The position numbers were made by a program, and so were the translations under genes. From NCBI GenBank assembly GCA_963977425.1, contig CAXBOO010000003.1:425084-489083 (forward strand): 64,000 nucleotides of DNA. Reading direction: 5' to 3'. Source of the DNA: CAXBOO01 sp963977425. Its GTDB lineage: Bacteria > Bacteroidota > Bacteroidia > Flavobacteriales_D > Luteibaculaceae. The notes beneath the pieces are model-generated. The model was not told where the DNA came from. It saw nothing but the letters and a program-made list of their open reading frames with translations, and ran no database searches. Shown here piece by piece: positions 1 through 10,680 of the stretch (the stretch's first letter is position 1; each line of letters opens with the position of its first letter).

Positions 1-1833
1 GTCGGTCCATGCAAATGAAATTGGGGCATTCCCCTCTGTAATATTGGCTGTTATTGAATAAGTATTCCCAGCACAAATTTCAATATTGGTTTCTACAATA
101 TCAACTACTGGATTTCCATTGGCAGTTGTAGAAAAGCTTAAGGTGTCGCAGTTCAAAGCTTCAAGACTTTCGTTGAAAGGAACCGCTATCCATTTATACG
201 TAGCATTTGGAACAAATGAACCAATGGCTGTATAAGTAGTATCGGATAAAATTTCGTCTTGAGTAACGATTACATCCCCATTCCCATCATTGTATATTAA
301 GGTAAATTTATAATTGGTAGCATTAGCGACACTGTCCCAAACAATAGTATTGTTGCTTACACAGATATCTGTTTCACCATCGAATGGCATTGGATTGGAT
401 AAACATTCTAATGGAGTACCCACTAACAAAGTGTAATCTTCTATTTCAAAATTATTGCTTCCACAAGGGTCCAATGGTGGTTGATTGCCACCCAAACGTA
501 GACGTACTCTATACAAACCATCTGCTTGAGTTGGAGGAACTATATAATTTATGGTATAATCGGATAAAATATTGGCTGCCAAGTAATATTCCGATTCTTC
601 AAATATTTTATTGTTGTTCCAGTCAATCCAACCAGCTGCAGTTCCTAAATCATTCACATTAGAACGAGTAAATACAATAGAATAATTGCCTGCAACACTA
701 ACAGGTGCAACGATATGAGAAAAATCACCATATCCATTATCGCACATGGTAATATTTTCAATATTTCCTGTATCGGTAGTCAACTGAACATAATTGATGT
801 GATCGTCTTCAAAAGTTGATACCGTTCCATTGTTGTATTCCACTAAACAGTCCACCGGTCCAGAACCATCACAATATCCTGATCCACCACCAACGACAGT
901 ATCGCCAATAAACACCGTGTAATCTTCAACTTCGCCATCACCAGATCCACAAGGCGCTTGATTTCCGTTAACACGAATTCTCAATCGCATAGCACCCAAA
1001 GCTTCTGTTGGAGCATTGATGATACCTATAAATGGTTCTCCTGTAAAGTATTCAACCCCTACATCGCCCAACATAATAATGGCTTCTTCGTCACTAAATA
1101 CACTATCTTGATTTGTGTCTAGCCAAGCATAAACACCTCCGGGTATTCCTCCTGGACCATCAATATTTACCGCTAACTGTGCTTGAGTTCCAGGAGCGAT
1201 AACCGCCACTAAATGAGAATAATCGGCATAACCATTGGCAGAACAAATACTCGGATTATTAACTGTTGTAAGACTTACGTTTGAAATCACATCCGTTTCA
1301 TCAAAAGGACCATTGATGGTATCACAGTCGTACCCAGTGGCAATACAATATGCTGTAGCTGGAGGAGGCGGTAGTGTTGGCAATTCGCCTGTTGTCCAAT
1401 AAATCTCAAATCCTCGACCTTCTGTCCCTCCGTCAGATTTCAATTGAAACGTTAAAGACCCAGAAGTGCTAGTCATATCAGCAGGTAAATTGCTTCCACA
1501 AAAAGTTCCTAGACTTGTAGCATTGGTATCAGCTCCATCAAAAATGGTTAGATTATCGTACTCGCATAACCAAAATTCTTCCGGTAATACAGATGTTTCT
1601 CCTGGTTCAACATCAAAATCTCGAAATTGAATATTGACTTGCTTACCATTGTTTGGCGTAATGGTAAAAACTGCATTGGTGTTAGCCGAGTAAGGACCAC
1701 TAGCTCCACCTTGATCGTATAACAATCCTACAGTATCTGTTGAACTAATTTGATCAATATAGTACGCGCTTTGTGCTTGAGAGCTGAATCCAAAGGCTGC
1801 TAATGATAGGGTAAAAAGGATTTTTTTGAACAT
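1..1833 (-). CDS. Secreted CUB/GEVED-domain adhesin-like protein, 3' end outside window
   Basis: The frame is open for 611 codons from an ATG at 1833 and runs off the left edge, so the C-terminus is missing. The N-terminus is a signal peptide (MFKKILFTLSLAAFGF, cleavage after a SQAQ-like site). A CUB-like region follows at about residues 20-150. Two GEVED-type units then end in GEVEDYTVFI (about residue 300) and EIEDYTLLV (about residue 461), and after that comes an Ig/FN3-like segment. This resembles large Bacteroidota surface or secreted proteins exported by T9SS. The sorting domain would lie outside the window. It lies in the same direction as two similar genes upstream in its transcription direction. 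Its role is probably adhesion or matrix; no enzymatic motif is visible. Confidence 0.8.
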   Translation of the reverse strand, partial: MFKKILFTLSLAAFGFSSQAQSAYYIDQISSTDTVGLLYDQGGASGPYSANTNAVFTITPNNGKQVNIQFRDFDVEPGETSVLPEEFWLCEYDNLTIFDGADTNATSLGTFCGSNLPADMTSTSGSLTFQLKSDGGTEGRGFEIYWTTGELPTLPPPPATAYCIATGYDCDTINGPFDETDVISNVSLTTVNNPSICSANGYADYSHLVAVIAPGTQAQLAVNIDGPGGIPGGVYAWLDTNQDSVFSDEEAIIMLGDVGVEYFTGEPFIGIINAPTEALGAMRLRIRVNGNQAPCGSGDGEVEDYTVFIGDTVVGGGSGYCDGSGPVDCLVEYNNGTVSTFEDDHINYVQLTTDTGNIENITMCDNGYGDFSHIVAPVSVAGNYSIVFTRSNVNDLGTAAGWIDWNNNKIFEESEYYLAANILSDYTINYIVPPTQADGLYRVRLRLGGNQPPLDPCGSNNFEIEDYTLLVGTPLECLSNPMPFDGETDICVSNNTIVWDSVANATNYKFTLIYNDGNGDVIVTQDEILSDTTYTAIGSFVPNATYKWIAVPFNESLEALNCDTLSFSTTANGNPVVDIVETNIEICAGNTYSITANITEGNAPISFAWTD

Positions 1834-2003
1834 AAAATTGTGTTTCAATTTGCACTTACGTCGAAAACAGATGAATCGATTGTCTTCAACAGCAACTAAA
1901 ACCCAAAATTATTACAATAAAACCATACAGTCAAGGACGATTGAACACAAAATTCGGATTAAACAGAAACAGAATCTCATTTTTAATCCAATATTCCCAT
2001 TAT

Positions 2004-4988
2004 TTAGTTGATTCTAACACTTACATAACCCTCTGATGTCAACACCTGCAGGACTGTAGATATACGCGTGTATTTGTTCGATATTTCAATAATTTCTACA
2101 CCTTTATATTTTTCCAATAATTTTCCGTCATTAGAAAATAGAGATGCTTTGATGATTCTTGAAGAAGATTTCACAGTAACAGTACCATTGTGACGAACCA
2201 CTTTAAGAGGAGATTCATGCAGCTCTCTTACCCCTACTGTACTCAATACTTCTGATATTTCAGATTCACATCCATCAAACGATTCAATAGAAACACGGTA
2301 CAAACCTTCTTCTAGAAGAGGAATAACTTGCGCATCAAAGCTTACGTTTTGGCCATCTACTGTCCAATGATAAACATCCGATACTACAGTACTTTTTAAA
2401 GAATCTGTAACGGCATAATCCAACTTGATTATTGAAGGTTTTTGCGGAATAGCATTTTTAACAATGGTATAATCTGCTGACAATGTCGAGCAACCCAATT
2501 TTGAAAATGCCTCAATATTCACAACGGCATTGTCTAAGAAATACAATGTAGCACTGGTATTATCTCCAGTACTCCAATGAAAATCTCCAACAATAGAGTG
2601 ACTCAACCCCACAGAATCTCCTTCACAGAAAATCAAATCGCCATCTATACTCAATACTGGCACAGCAGGATATGAATCAAATTCTATATTTAGTATTTCT
2701 GAAGACACAGAACATAAGCCACCTGCAAATATTTTTTTCACTGAAACATCAGCTGCAGATTTTACATATATGCTTGAATTATTGCTGCCATTAGACCAAA
2801 GTATGCCAGTTGTGTAATTAGAACTTGAAACCAATACAGAATCACCAACACAAGGTCCAACTGTAGGCAATTGGTAGGTTAATAAAGGCTGATCTACAGG
2901 AGCAATAAAATCAATAGTTCCTACTAAGATTGTATCCACACAACTACCTCTTGTCAACTCTACATGATAAATAAGGGTTGTATCTACATTTTGGAAATAA
3001 TATTCCGATCCGGCTACAGAACTAAATTGCGCTATAGAGTATTCGTTAGAAGCACTTTCCATAAAACGAATTTCATCTGAAGTACTCAAAGTGATTGACA
3101 ACGAATCTTGAGGGCAAATAGACGTTGTTAATACAGACAACTCAGAATAGGTTGGACTTTCAGCCAAATCAATTTCAACAACATTGATATCAGAACATTG
3201 GTTTGCATCTTCCACATTCAAATACAAAGTGTATATACCCGATTGAGGCGCATTGAATATTGGATCAAGCACATTTTTTTCATTTAAGTAAATACTATCT
3301 CCTGTCCATGAATAGGTCAACACTCCTGCTCCACCTGTTACAATTGGGTTCATATTCACATCTGAATTGGTACAAGAAGAAATGATTTGCTGAGAAAATG
3401 AAACTTGTGGTGCTGCCTGAGCTGTAGTAGAAAATACCGTATAACCACAACCATATGACAATCTGCCCATGCTATCGATAGCTGAAACTGACCATTTATA
3501 GCCTTTAGAAGCCAAAAGACTATCGCTTGAATAATTAAAGCCTTGAACTACAGCAACATCAACGGTATCGTTGGTTAGAGTATCGAGTACTATAATTTTA
3601 TAAGCCGCAGCATCTTGAATTTCGGCCCAATTAAAATTCACATTGGTACACACATTAACTTCATCAGCAGCAGGCGATATAGTTGTTGGACACGCTATTA
3701 AATCTGGGTCGTTTACATAGAATGAATAATCTTCAACTTCTCCATTGCCTATAGACGCACAAGCATCAACCACAGGATCTTGAAAGCTCTGAACAACTCT
3801 AACCCCACCTCTAACTAAAGTTCCTAGAACAGCATCAGCAGGCACCACAATTGCAGCCGTATAATCAGTCGCAAAGTTATCACCTACAAAAAAGTAAGCT
3901 TCATCCAACTCCCATGTTCCGGATGTATCCCAATCAATAAATATGGTTATTTGATCCAACACATTGCCGTCAACAGTTATGTAAGCCGTTGTATTCTCTT
4001 CTGGCTGAAATTCTATTACCATGTCCGTATAGTCAGAATAACCATCGTCGTTAGGAATTCCGTTTGCATCAAAAGATTCATCTCTATCACACAAACCATC
4101 ATCTTGCAAAACATTATTGCATTCGAATGAATTGATCCACTGAAAGTTACAAGGCGAATCTGGCGCTAAAGGACAATATCCTGCAGTTGGAGGAACCGTT
4201 GCAGTATCTTCTATTAAAGTTTCAGATGGATAAAAAACCCACGCAGCTTGCTCCGGCGGAAAACTATCCGTACCACATAACGCATAATTTGCATATGTCC
4301 CATCTTCATTTTCAACTCCTACTGTAGGTAATTCTGGAGCATCATACGATAATCTATTGTTAAAGTGATGCACCTCAATAATATTGGTGGTTTCATGCAA
4401 ACGAACTTGGGCTTGCAAAATAGCACCGTAACTCTGATCTTGTATGCATGGAGCCAAATCGCCAGAACGAACAAAATAATCGTAAGTGATTACTACTTCT
4501 CTATTCGGTTCAACCCCTATTACTCTTTGTGTCAATTTTGGTGTTCCGAAAACCGTACAAGCAGGATCTAAAAACAAATCGTCCCAGAATACCGCAATAA
4601 AATTATCAGGATTCAAAGCATCTTGCTCACGAGCAGGATCGTAGTCCCAAGCAACCGGAGAACACAATTTCTCTCTATTAAAATCTCCACCTTGATACGT
4701 TCTACCAAACGTTACATTTCCGTTTATACTTACAAATGCTTCGGTGTACTCGTTATTAAAAAATTGAAATGCAAATGGCAAAGTAATTGGATACGTCTCG
4801 TCCTCACCTGCCAAAGCAATAACTTCCTCAGGAGCATAATCGGCCATGTCTTCCCACTTAACTAAAGTGTCTGAAGCTATATATGAATTGATCTCTACCT
4901 GAGCAGCCAACTGCCCAACCACTAGTAAAGAAACAAGCAAAACAATTAAACGGATACTACCCAACAAAGCACTTGATAATCTTTTCAT
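2004..4988 (-). CDS. Secreted GEVED/Ig-like protein with T9SS-type C-terminus
   Basis: A 994-residue protein with an N-terminal signal sequence (hydrophobic stretch IVLLVSLLVVGQLAAQ). Residues about 25-240 resemble a nidogen-like beta-rich domain (AVFWDDLFLDP). A GEVED unit ends at GEVEDYSFYV near residue 416, followed by an FN3-like domain and several Ig/PKD-like repeats with paired cysteines. The last 70 or so residues are a beta-rich domain compatible with a divergent T9SS sorting domain, though the usual YPNP motif is absent. The FN3-like and following segments are clearly related to those of the genes on either side, so the three probably arose by duplication. It is likely exported to the cell surface. 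The substrate or ligand is unknown. Confidence 0.8.
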   Translation of the reverse strand: MKRLSSALLGSIRLIVLLVSLLVVGQLAAQVEINSYIASDTLVKWEDMADYAPEEVIALAGEDETYPITLPFAFQFFNNEYTEAFVSINGNVTFGRTYQGGDFNREKLCSPVAWDYDPAREQDALNPDNFIAVFWDDLFLDPACTVFGTPKLTQRVIGVEPNREVVITYDYFVRSGDLAPCIQDQSYGAILQAQVRLHETTNIIEVHHFNNRLSYDAPELPTVGVENEDGTYANYALCGTDSFPPEQAAWVFYPSETLIEDTATVPPTAGYCPLAPDSPCNFQWINSFECNNVLQDDGLCDRDESFDANGIPNDDGYSDYTDMVIEFQPEENTTAYITVDGNVLDQITIFIDWDTSGTWELDEAYFFVGDNFATDYTAAIVVPADAVLGTLVRGGVRVVQSFQDPVVDACASIGNGEVEDYSFYVNDPDLIACPTTISPAADEVNVCTNVNFNWAEIQDAAAYKIIVLDTLTNDTVDVAVVQGFNYSSDSLLASKGYKWSVSAIDSMGRLSYGCGYTVFSTTAQAAPQVSFSQQIISSCTNSDVNMNPIVTGGAGVLTYSWTGDSIYLNEKNVLDPIFNAPQSGIYTLYLNVEDANQCSDINVVEIDLAESPTYSELSVLTTSICPQDSLSITLSTSDEIRFMESASNEYSIAQFSSVAGSEYYFQNVDTTLIYHVELTRGSCVDTILVGTIDFIAPVDQPLLTYQLPTVGPCVGDSVLVSSSNYTTGILWSNGSNNSSIYVKSAADVSVKKIFAGGLCSVSSEILNIEFDSYPAVPVLSIDGDLIFCEGDSVGLSHSIVGDFHWSTGDNTSATLYFLDNAVVNIEAFSKLGCSTLSADYTIVKNAIPQKPSIIKLDYAVTDSLKSTVVSDVYHWTVDGQNVSFDAQVIPLLEEGLYRVSIESFDGCESEISEVLSTVGVRELHESPLKVVRHNGTVTVKSSSRIIKASLFSNDGKLLEKYKGVEIIEISNKYTRISTVLQVLTSEGYVSVRIN

Positions 4989-5095
4989 ACAAACAAAACT
5001 ATTTTGCGAATATAATTAAAACAATCAGCACTCAATCGATGAAAAATCTCTACAAATCAAGAAACAGCAAACTATAAAAAGCACTTTAAATGAAA

Positions 5096-5116
5096 AAAGC
5101 ACCCGAAGGTGCTTTT
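5096..5116 (-). terminator. Rho-independent terminator of the 5140-8076 gene
   Basis: A near-perfect hairpin AAAAGCACC-CGA-AGGTGCTTTT lies 24 bp past the stop codon of the minus-strand gene at 5140, with T-rich flanks on the minus strand. It separates this gene from the similar gene at 2004. Confidence 0.8.
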
Positions 5117-5139
5117 AACGCTATATGAAAATGATGGTA

Positions 5140-8076
5140 TTAGTTCAACTTTATAGAAACTGTCTCACCATTAAGCTGCATTCTTAAAATCAACAATGTA
5201 TTGCTGATATTTTTATTGATGTTCAACGTAGAAACATTCTCAAACTCTTGAAGTTTTCTTCCCGTAATATCAAATAATACTGCTTTTTGAATTTGATCGT
5301 CAGAAACGACAACCCATTCAGTAGCACCGTTTCTAACTTTTATTCCTGCATTAGCTGCTTCAACAATCCCAACATTACTAAAGCCTAACGACAATTCGCT
5401 TACACATCCGTTAGCTGTGATCAGGTTTACTCTATACAATCCAGGTTGTTCTAATGGAATTGTTCGAGTTTTATACGTCATTGGCAGACTTTCGTAGTAC
5501 CAATTGTAAGAAGCTCCAGCAATACTGCATTGCAATGAATCCATTGTAGTGCCTTCAATTTTAATAACACTTGGTCTTTCTGGTTGCTCACCAAATGTTA
5601 ACTCAACCGTATCTGAAACAGCAAAACAACCTTCGCTATTTGTTACTTTCAACCAAATATCAGAATCAACATCTACTACTATCGAAGAAGTACTTTCGCC
5701 AGTACTCCAAGCTAAGGCATTGTCATTATCGGTTGTAATTGTAACAGGCTCCCCTTCGCACAATTGATTTACCAAACCAGCAACGACAAATACAGGTTTC
5801 TCTGGATTTAAATTAGCCGTAAAATAAATGATCTCAGAATGTGTCTCACATCCTAGTGGCGAAATAGCTTTTACGCTAAAACTATCTGTTTGATAAACCG
5901 CAAACGAAGTGTTTACAACGTCGCCATTGCTCCACTCAAAATCACCAACGTAATTGTGGCTTACAATTGCTGAATCGCCTTCACAGAAAGTTGTTTTATC
6001 TGCCGATAAAAATGGCACAAATGGGAAAGCGTCAAATGCAACTTCAATAGTATCTGAAGTGCTCACACAAAAACCGTTACCAAATGTATACTCAACAGCT
6101 TCTTGACGCACTGTATTTACATACAAACTATCGTTGGTAGAACCATCTACCCAAACAATGTTTGAAGCATATGACGAAATCAACAATACTGAATCGCCTT
6201 CACAAGGGCCAACAGCTGGCAATTCTGCAATAATAGTTGGCTGAGCAACATCTGCATGAAAGTAAACTGTATCCATAAGAACGGTGTCTTGACACATTGC
6301 TGTATTAACAACAGCGTTGAATACATAGGCTGTATCAGCAGCATTGAAATAGATTACAGAACTCGATATAGAACTTGGCATCAACTCCGTATAAACACCA
6401 CTCTTCAAATCGAAGAACTGAATTGGGTTTGACGTTTGAACTTGAACACCAACTGAATCGCCAGGACAAATATTAAGAGATGTAAAACTGAACGATGTTA
6501 ATTCAGGCGCATCGTACACTTCAACCATTACAGAATCTGAAGCATAACAACTTAATGAATCCAATACTTCAACATATAATTTAAAAACCCCTTCTATTGT
6601 ATCCGTGAAAAACGGAGTCGCAGAAGCTACATCATCTAAGAAACTATTGTCTCCAGACCAATTGTAAAAAATGGTTCCGTTACCATTGGTAACATTTGGC
6701 ATAATAGTAGTTCCAAGCCCTTCGCAAAATGAAACTGTATCGGATGCAAAATTGAATGACGCTGTTGCAAATGGTGTTGTTGTAAATGTGAACGAAGAAC
6801 AATCTAAAGAAACACCACCCAAAGTATCTTTAGCAGTAATAGACCATGTATATGTTGAATCTGGCAACAAAATATCGCCTACATAATAAGTAGTATCGTT
6901 TACATTGATTATTTGAGCTGTATCGCCGTTAGCGTATGTTAATAACACTTCGTAAAACTGTGCATTTTCGGCAGTACTCCAAACCAAAGAATTTTCGATA
7001 CAAACATCTATCGCTCCATCTACAGGACTTAATAAGGTAGCACATTGAGGTGCATCTGGGTCGATGATTTTTAATGTGTAATCTTCAACTTCTCCATAGC
7101 TAGAAGCTCCACAAGCTCCTAATGGACCTGGTTCAAATACGGGATCGTAAACTCTAATACGCATTCGAGTTAACCCCTGTGTAGTTCCAGCAGGAACTAT
7201 TGCCCCTATTATTTCAACTGATCCATCGCCATTTACATTAATACCATTAAAAGTTTCACCAACGTCATCAAAATCACCGTCTTTGTTCCAATCCACATAA
7301 AGATCAACGGTTTCTGTCCCCAAACCATCAATTGTAATTAAAGCCGTCGCATCCGTTCCAATGGTATATTCTGCTATTAAATTTGTATAATCTTCATAGG
7401 TTGGTCCACTTCCATTAGGACATGCAGCTGAAGAGTTAATGAAAGTACCCAATTCGACTTCAACAATTAAAGCATCTGCAGCAGAACAATCTCCTGGGCC
7501 AGAAGCATCACAATACGTACTTGGTGTAGTGGCTGGTGGTGTTGATGAAACGATGAAGCTATAATCTTCTATTTCGCCAGAATAATTTTGACCACAAGGG
7601 TCCAACTGAGGCTCAACAAAATCTACATTGACTCTAAACCCACCTTTTAATACTGTATCTAAAACAGCATTAGCAGGTGTCGTTATTATTGCAACGAACA
7701 TACCCGTTTCAAAAGCCTCTCCTACTAAAGGAATAAGTTCTTCATCGCCAAATTCTCCGTCCCCATTCCAGTCGATCCAAATCGAACCTGCATCAAACAA
7801 AAAACCGTTGACTTGAACAGTAAGTAAACTTGGAGTAACAGGATCCAAATAAATAATCATGTCTGAATAGTCGGAATAACCATCATCTAAAGGAAAACCT
7901 AAATCGTCTTTATCGCATTTAAAGTTTTGATTATCAATGTTCGCTATTGTTACAGCATCTATCCAATTTAGATCACATACGCTAGTATCTGCTATAAATG
8001 GTTTACAATAAGTTGATTGAGCCTGAACTGAATAAAGTCCAACCAAAGAAATTAAGAGTGTAAAAAATCTTTTCAT
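5140..8076 (-). CDS. Secreted protein with two GEVED units and T9SS-type C-terminus
   Basis: I place the start at 8076 (MKRFFTLLISLVGLYSVQAQ), a good signal peptide. The 30 codons of open frame further upstream look non-coding. The 978-residue product carries two GEVED units ending in GEIEDYSFIV (about residue 167) and GEVEDYTLKI (about residue 327), with acidic DWNGDGEFGDE/DWNKDGDFDD loops likely to bind calcium. An FN3-like domain and repeated Ig/PKD-like domains follow, each with the motif CEGDS. The tail resembles a divergent T9SS sorting domain (GIKVRNG...LNGETVSIKLN). It is a paralogue of the 2004-4988 gene and probably a surface adhesin. No catalytic residues are recognised. Confidence 0.8.
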   Translation of the reverse strand: MKRFFTLLISLVGLYSVQAQSTYCKPFIADTSVCDLNWIDAVTIANIDNQNFKCDKDDLGFPLDDGYSDYSDMIIYLDPVTPSLLTVQVNGFLFDAGSIWIDWNGDGEFGDEELIPLVGEAFETGMFVAIITTPANAVLDTVLKGGFRVNVDFVEPQLDPCGQNYSGEIEDYSFIVSSTPPATTPSTYCDASGPGDCSAADALIVEVELGTFINSSAACPNGSGPTYEDYTNLIAEYTIGTDATALITIDGLGTETVDLYVDWNKDGDFDDVGETFNGINVNGDGSVEIIGAIVPAGTTQGLTRMRIRVYDPVFEPGPLGACGASSYGEVEDYTLKIIDPDAPQCATLLSPVDGAIDVCIENSLVWSTAENAQFYEVLLTYANGDTAQIINVNDTTYYVGDILLPDSTYTWSITAKDTLGGVSLDCSSFTFTTTPFATASFNFASDTVSFCEGLGTTIMPNVTNGNGTIFYNWSGDNSFLDDVASATPFFTDTIEGVFKLYVEVLDSLSCYASDSVMVEVYDAPELTSFSFTSLNICPGDSVGVQVQTSNPIQFFDLKSGVYTELMPSSISSSVIYFNAADTAYVFNAVVNTAMCQDTVLMDTVYFHADVAQPTIIAELPAVGPCEGDSVLLISSYASNIVWVDGSTNDSLYVNTVRQEAVEYTFGNGFCVSTSDTIEVAFDAFPFVPFLSADKTTFCEGDSAIVSHNYVGDFEWSNGDVVNTSFAVYQTDSFSVKAISPLGCETHSEIIYFTANLNPEKPVFVVAGLVNQLCEGEPVTITTDNDNALAWSTGESTSSIVVDVDSDIWLKVTNSEGCFAVSDTVELTFGEQPERPSVIKIEGTTMDSLQCSIAGASYNWYYESLPMTYKTRTIPLEQPGLYRVNLITANGCVSELSLGFSNVGIVEAANAGIKVRNGATEWVVVSDDQIQKAVLFDITGRKLQEFENVSTLNINKNISNTLLILRMQLNGETVSIKLN

Positions 8077-8362
8077 ACGTTTTGGGTAATGCGGTAAATG
8101 TACGTCAAATGCCGCAATTTTCAATTTCCAAGTCATCCATCGAAAAAGGATTAAAACCTCTACCACAACCCATTTGCGAGAAGTAAGAACCTACAAGCAT
8201 TAGAGGAAAATAAAGATTGCCATAAGGTTAAATTTCTCGGAAAATACAAAGCAATTTTATCGAATACTTACTCAAGTTGCTTAGCCAAAAAACAGCTGGA
8301 AATTGAGCGGAAATGGCTACTTATTCCAATAATTCACAACAATTTAAATTAAAAGACAAAAA

Positions 8363-8394
8363 AAAAGCCAATCAACTTATGTCAACTGGCTTTT
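8363..8394 (-). terminator. Terminator of the ffh-folD unit
   Basis: The stem AAAAGCCA/TGGCTTTT encloses a loop of about 16 bases and lies about 26 bp beyond the folD stop on the minus strand. The surrounding 343-bp gap (8077-8419) otherwise contains only the upstream region of the 5140-8076 gene. I saw no clear TAnnTTTG promoter element or small gene there. Confidence 0.65.
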
Positions 8395-8419
8395 AAAATT
8401 AGAATACAATTCTCATTTT

Positions 8420-9295
8420 TTAGCTTCTGTGTTTTGCTGCTAAAAGAGTGTTTTTCATTAATGCAATTCGAGTCATAGGTCCTACTCCACCTGGAACTGG
8501 TGTTATGTACGATGCTTTTTCTTTAACTTCATCATAGGCGACATCACCTACTAAACGGTAACCCGATTTTCTCGTTTTGTCAGCAATACGGTTGATTCCT
8601 ACATCAATTACTACAGCACTATCTTTTACCATATCAGCAGTAACAAATTCTGATTTACCCAATGCAACTATCAGAATATCAGCCTGAAGCGTTAATTCCT
8701 TAAGGTTTTTAGTGCGGCTATGCGCCAATGTTACGGTGCAATTACCTACTTGGTTATTTCTACTTAATAAGATACTGATAGGCGTACCTACAATATTGCT
8801 TCTACCAATTACGACACAATGTTTGCCGTAAGTATCGATGTTGTTTACGTCCAACAACTGAACAATACCATAAGGTGTAGCAGGTAAGAAAGTAGGTTGA
8901 TTCAACACCATTTTTCCAATGTTTACAGGATGAAATCCATCCACATCTTTATCGGGTGAAATAGCACTTGTAACCAAGTTTTCGTTGATATGTTTTGGCA
9001 AAGGAAGTTGAACTATAAATCCATCTACTCCTTTATCTTTATTGAGTTTATCAATCTCTTTAAGCAATTCTTTTTCGGTTACTGTATCTGGCAGTTTCAC
9101 CAAGGTCGAATCAAAACCAACCTCTTCGCAATCTTTTACTTTAGAGCTTACATACGATATAGAAGCTCCGTTTGCGCCAACCAAAATAGCTGCAAGGTGA
9201 GGTTTCTTATTCCCATCGTTCACCCATTTTTCAACTTGCTCTTTTATTTCGAGCTTAATTTTTTGCGCGGTAAGTTTTCCGTCTAGAATTGGCAT
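8420..9295 (-). CDS. folD: Bifunctional methylenetetrahydrofolate dehydrogenase/cyclohydrolase
   Basis: FolD interconverts 5,10-methylene-, methenyl- and 10-formyl-tetrahydrofolate with NADP in cytosolic one-carbon metabolism. The 291-residue length is normal. Family signatures are present: the YVSSK catalytic Tyr/Lys region near residues 49-53, the GFIVQLPLPKH stretch, DKDVDGFHPVN, the Rossmann segment VVIGRSNIVGTP, and the C-terminal PVPGGVGPMT. The start ATG at 9295 gives the conserved N-terminus. It lies 12 bp downstream of ffh on the same strand, so the two are probably cotranscribed. Confidence 0.96.
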   Translation of the reverse strand: MPILDGKLTAQKIKLEIKEQVEKWVNDGNKKPHLAAILVGANGASISYVSSKVKDCEEVGFDSTLVKLPDTVTEKELLKEIDKLNKDKGVDGFIVQLPLPKHINENLVTSAISPDKDVDGFHPVNIGKMVLNQPTFLPATPYGIVQLLDVNNIDTYGKHCVVIGRSNIVGTPISILLSRNNQVGNCTVTLAHSRTKNLKELTLQADILIVALGKSEFVTADMVKDSAVVIDVGINRIADKTRKSGYRLVGDVAYDEVKEKASYITPVPGGVGPMTRIALMKNTLLAAKHRS

Positions 9296-9307
9296 ATTAC
9301 AATCTAT

Positions 9308-10651
9308 TTAAAATGGTCCTTTTTGAGCTCCTTTCATCTGGCTCATCAAGCTCATCATATTCTTTTTATTGCTCATCATTTTCATCATCTTCTTCGTTTC
9401 GTCAAACTGCTTTATCAATCTGTTTACGTCCTGCAATTCAGAACCAGATCCTTTGGCAATTCTTTTACGACGAGAAGAATCCAACAACTCTGGTTTGCTT
9501 CTTTCCGATGGCGTCATGGAATAAATTATAGCTTCAACTCCTGTAAAAGCAGTATCGTCTATATCCATGTTCTTCGCCATTTTACCAACTCCAGGAATCA
9601 TTCCCATCAAATCTTTCACATTACCCATTTTCTGGATTTGTTTGATTTGATCTAAGAAGTCGTTGAAATCGAATTTGTTTTTCGCTATTTTTTTCTGAAG
9701 CTTTTTTGCTTTTTCAGCGTCAAATTGCTCCTGTGCTTTCTCTACTAAAGAAACCACATCACCCATGCCCAATATTCTATCGGCCATACGATCTGGATGG
9801 AAAATATCGATGGCATCCATCTTCTCTCCTGTACCAATAAACTTAATTGGTTTATCGACTACAGTACGAATAGAGATAGCGGCACCACCACGAGTATCAC
9901 CGTCGAGTTTGGTAAGTATTACACCATCAAAATCAAGCGTATCGTTAAAGGCTTTTGCTGTATTTACAGCATCTTGCCCTGTCATAGAATCGACTACAAA
10001 TAAGGTTTCAGATGGCTTAACAGCAGCTTTGATGGCTTTGATTTCATCCATCATCACTTTATCTACTGCCAAACGACCAGCAGTATCAATAATGATAACG
10101 TTAGCGCCTATGCTTTTGGCATGTTCGATACCTGCTTGAGCAATAAGAACTGGATTTTTTTCTTCTTTATTAGAATAAACATCAACTCCAATGCTATCTC
10201 CAACAACATGCAATTGATCTATTGCAGCAGGTCGATACACATCGGCAGCAATCAATAAGGGTTTTCTTCCTTTTTTGCTTTTGATGAATTGAGCCAGTTT
10301 ACCAGAGAAAGTTGTTTTACCAGAACCTTGCAAACCAGACATCAATATAATGCTCGGCTTTTCTTTCAGGTTGATTTCTGAAGCCGTGCTCCCCATGAGT
10401 TTCGCCAACTCATCGCGGGTAATTTTTGTCAATACCTGCCCCGGAGAAATAGACTTCAAAACATCTTGACCTAAGGCAATTTGTTTTACATCGTCTGTAA
10501 ATTTCTTAGCTACCTTGTAATTAACATCGGCATCCAACAAAGCTTTACGGATTTCCTTAGTGGTTTCCGCAACATTTATTTCAGAAATACGCCCTCTACC
10601 TTTGAGGTTTTGTATGGCGCCTTCTATCTTTTCACTTAAACTATCGAACAT
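9308..10651 (-). CDS. ffh: Signal recognition particle protein (SRP54 homologue)
   Basis: Ffh is the GTPase that binds 4.5S RNA and signal peptides and targets membrane proteins to FtsY and SecYEG. The 447-residue protein has the N domain, then the G domain with the P-loop GLQGSGKTT (about residue 105), DTAGR and TKLDGD. The C-terminal methionine-rich M domain ends in MMKMMSNKKNMMSLMSQ. Length and order are typical. It heads a two-gene unit with folD and is divergent from ygiQ. Confidence 0.97.
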   Translation of the reverse strand: MFDSLSEKIEGAIQNLKGRGRISEINVAETTKEIRKALLDADVNYKVAKKFTDDVKQIALGQDVLKSISPGQVLTKITRDELAKLMGSTASEINLKEKPSIILMSGLQGSGKTTFSGKLAQFIKSKKGRKPLLIAADVYRPAAIDQLHVVGDSIGVDVYSNKEEKNPVLIAQAGIEHAKSIGANVIIIDTAGRLAVDKVMMDEIKAIKAAVKPSETLFVVDSMTGQDAVNTAKAFNDTLDFDGVILTKLDGDTRGGAAISIRTVVDKPIKFIGTGEKMDAIDIFHPDRMADRILGMGDVVSLVEKAQEQFDAEKAKKLQKKIAKNKFDFNDFLDQIKQIQKMGNVKDLMGMIPGVGKMAKNMDIDDTAFTGVEAIIYSMTPSERSKPELLDSSRRKRIAKGSGSELQDVNRLIKQFDETKKMMKMMSNKKNMMSLMSQMKGAQKGPF

Positions 10652-10680
10652 ACTATCTTTCCTTAGAAAAAATAAGGCCG

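Noticed and set aside
9289..10139. Several plus-strand open frames opposite ffh
   Set aside because: They mirror the well-conserved ffh coding frame and have low-complexity translations.
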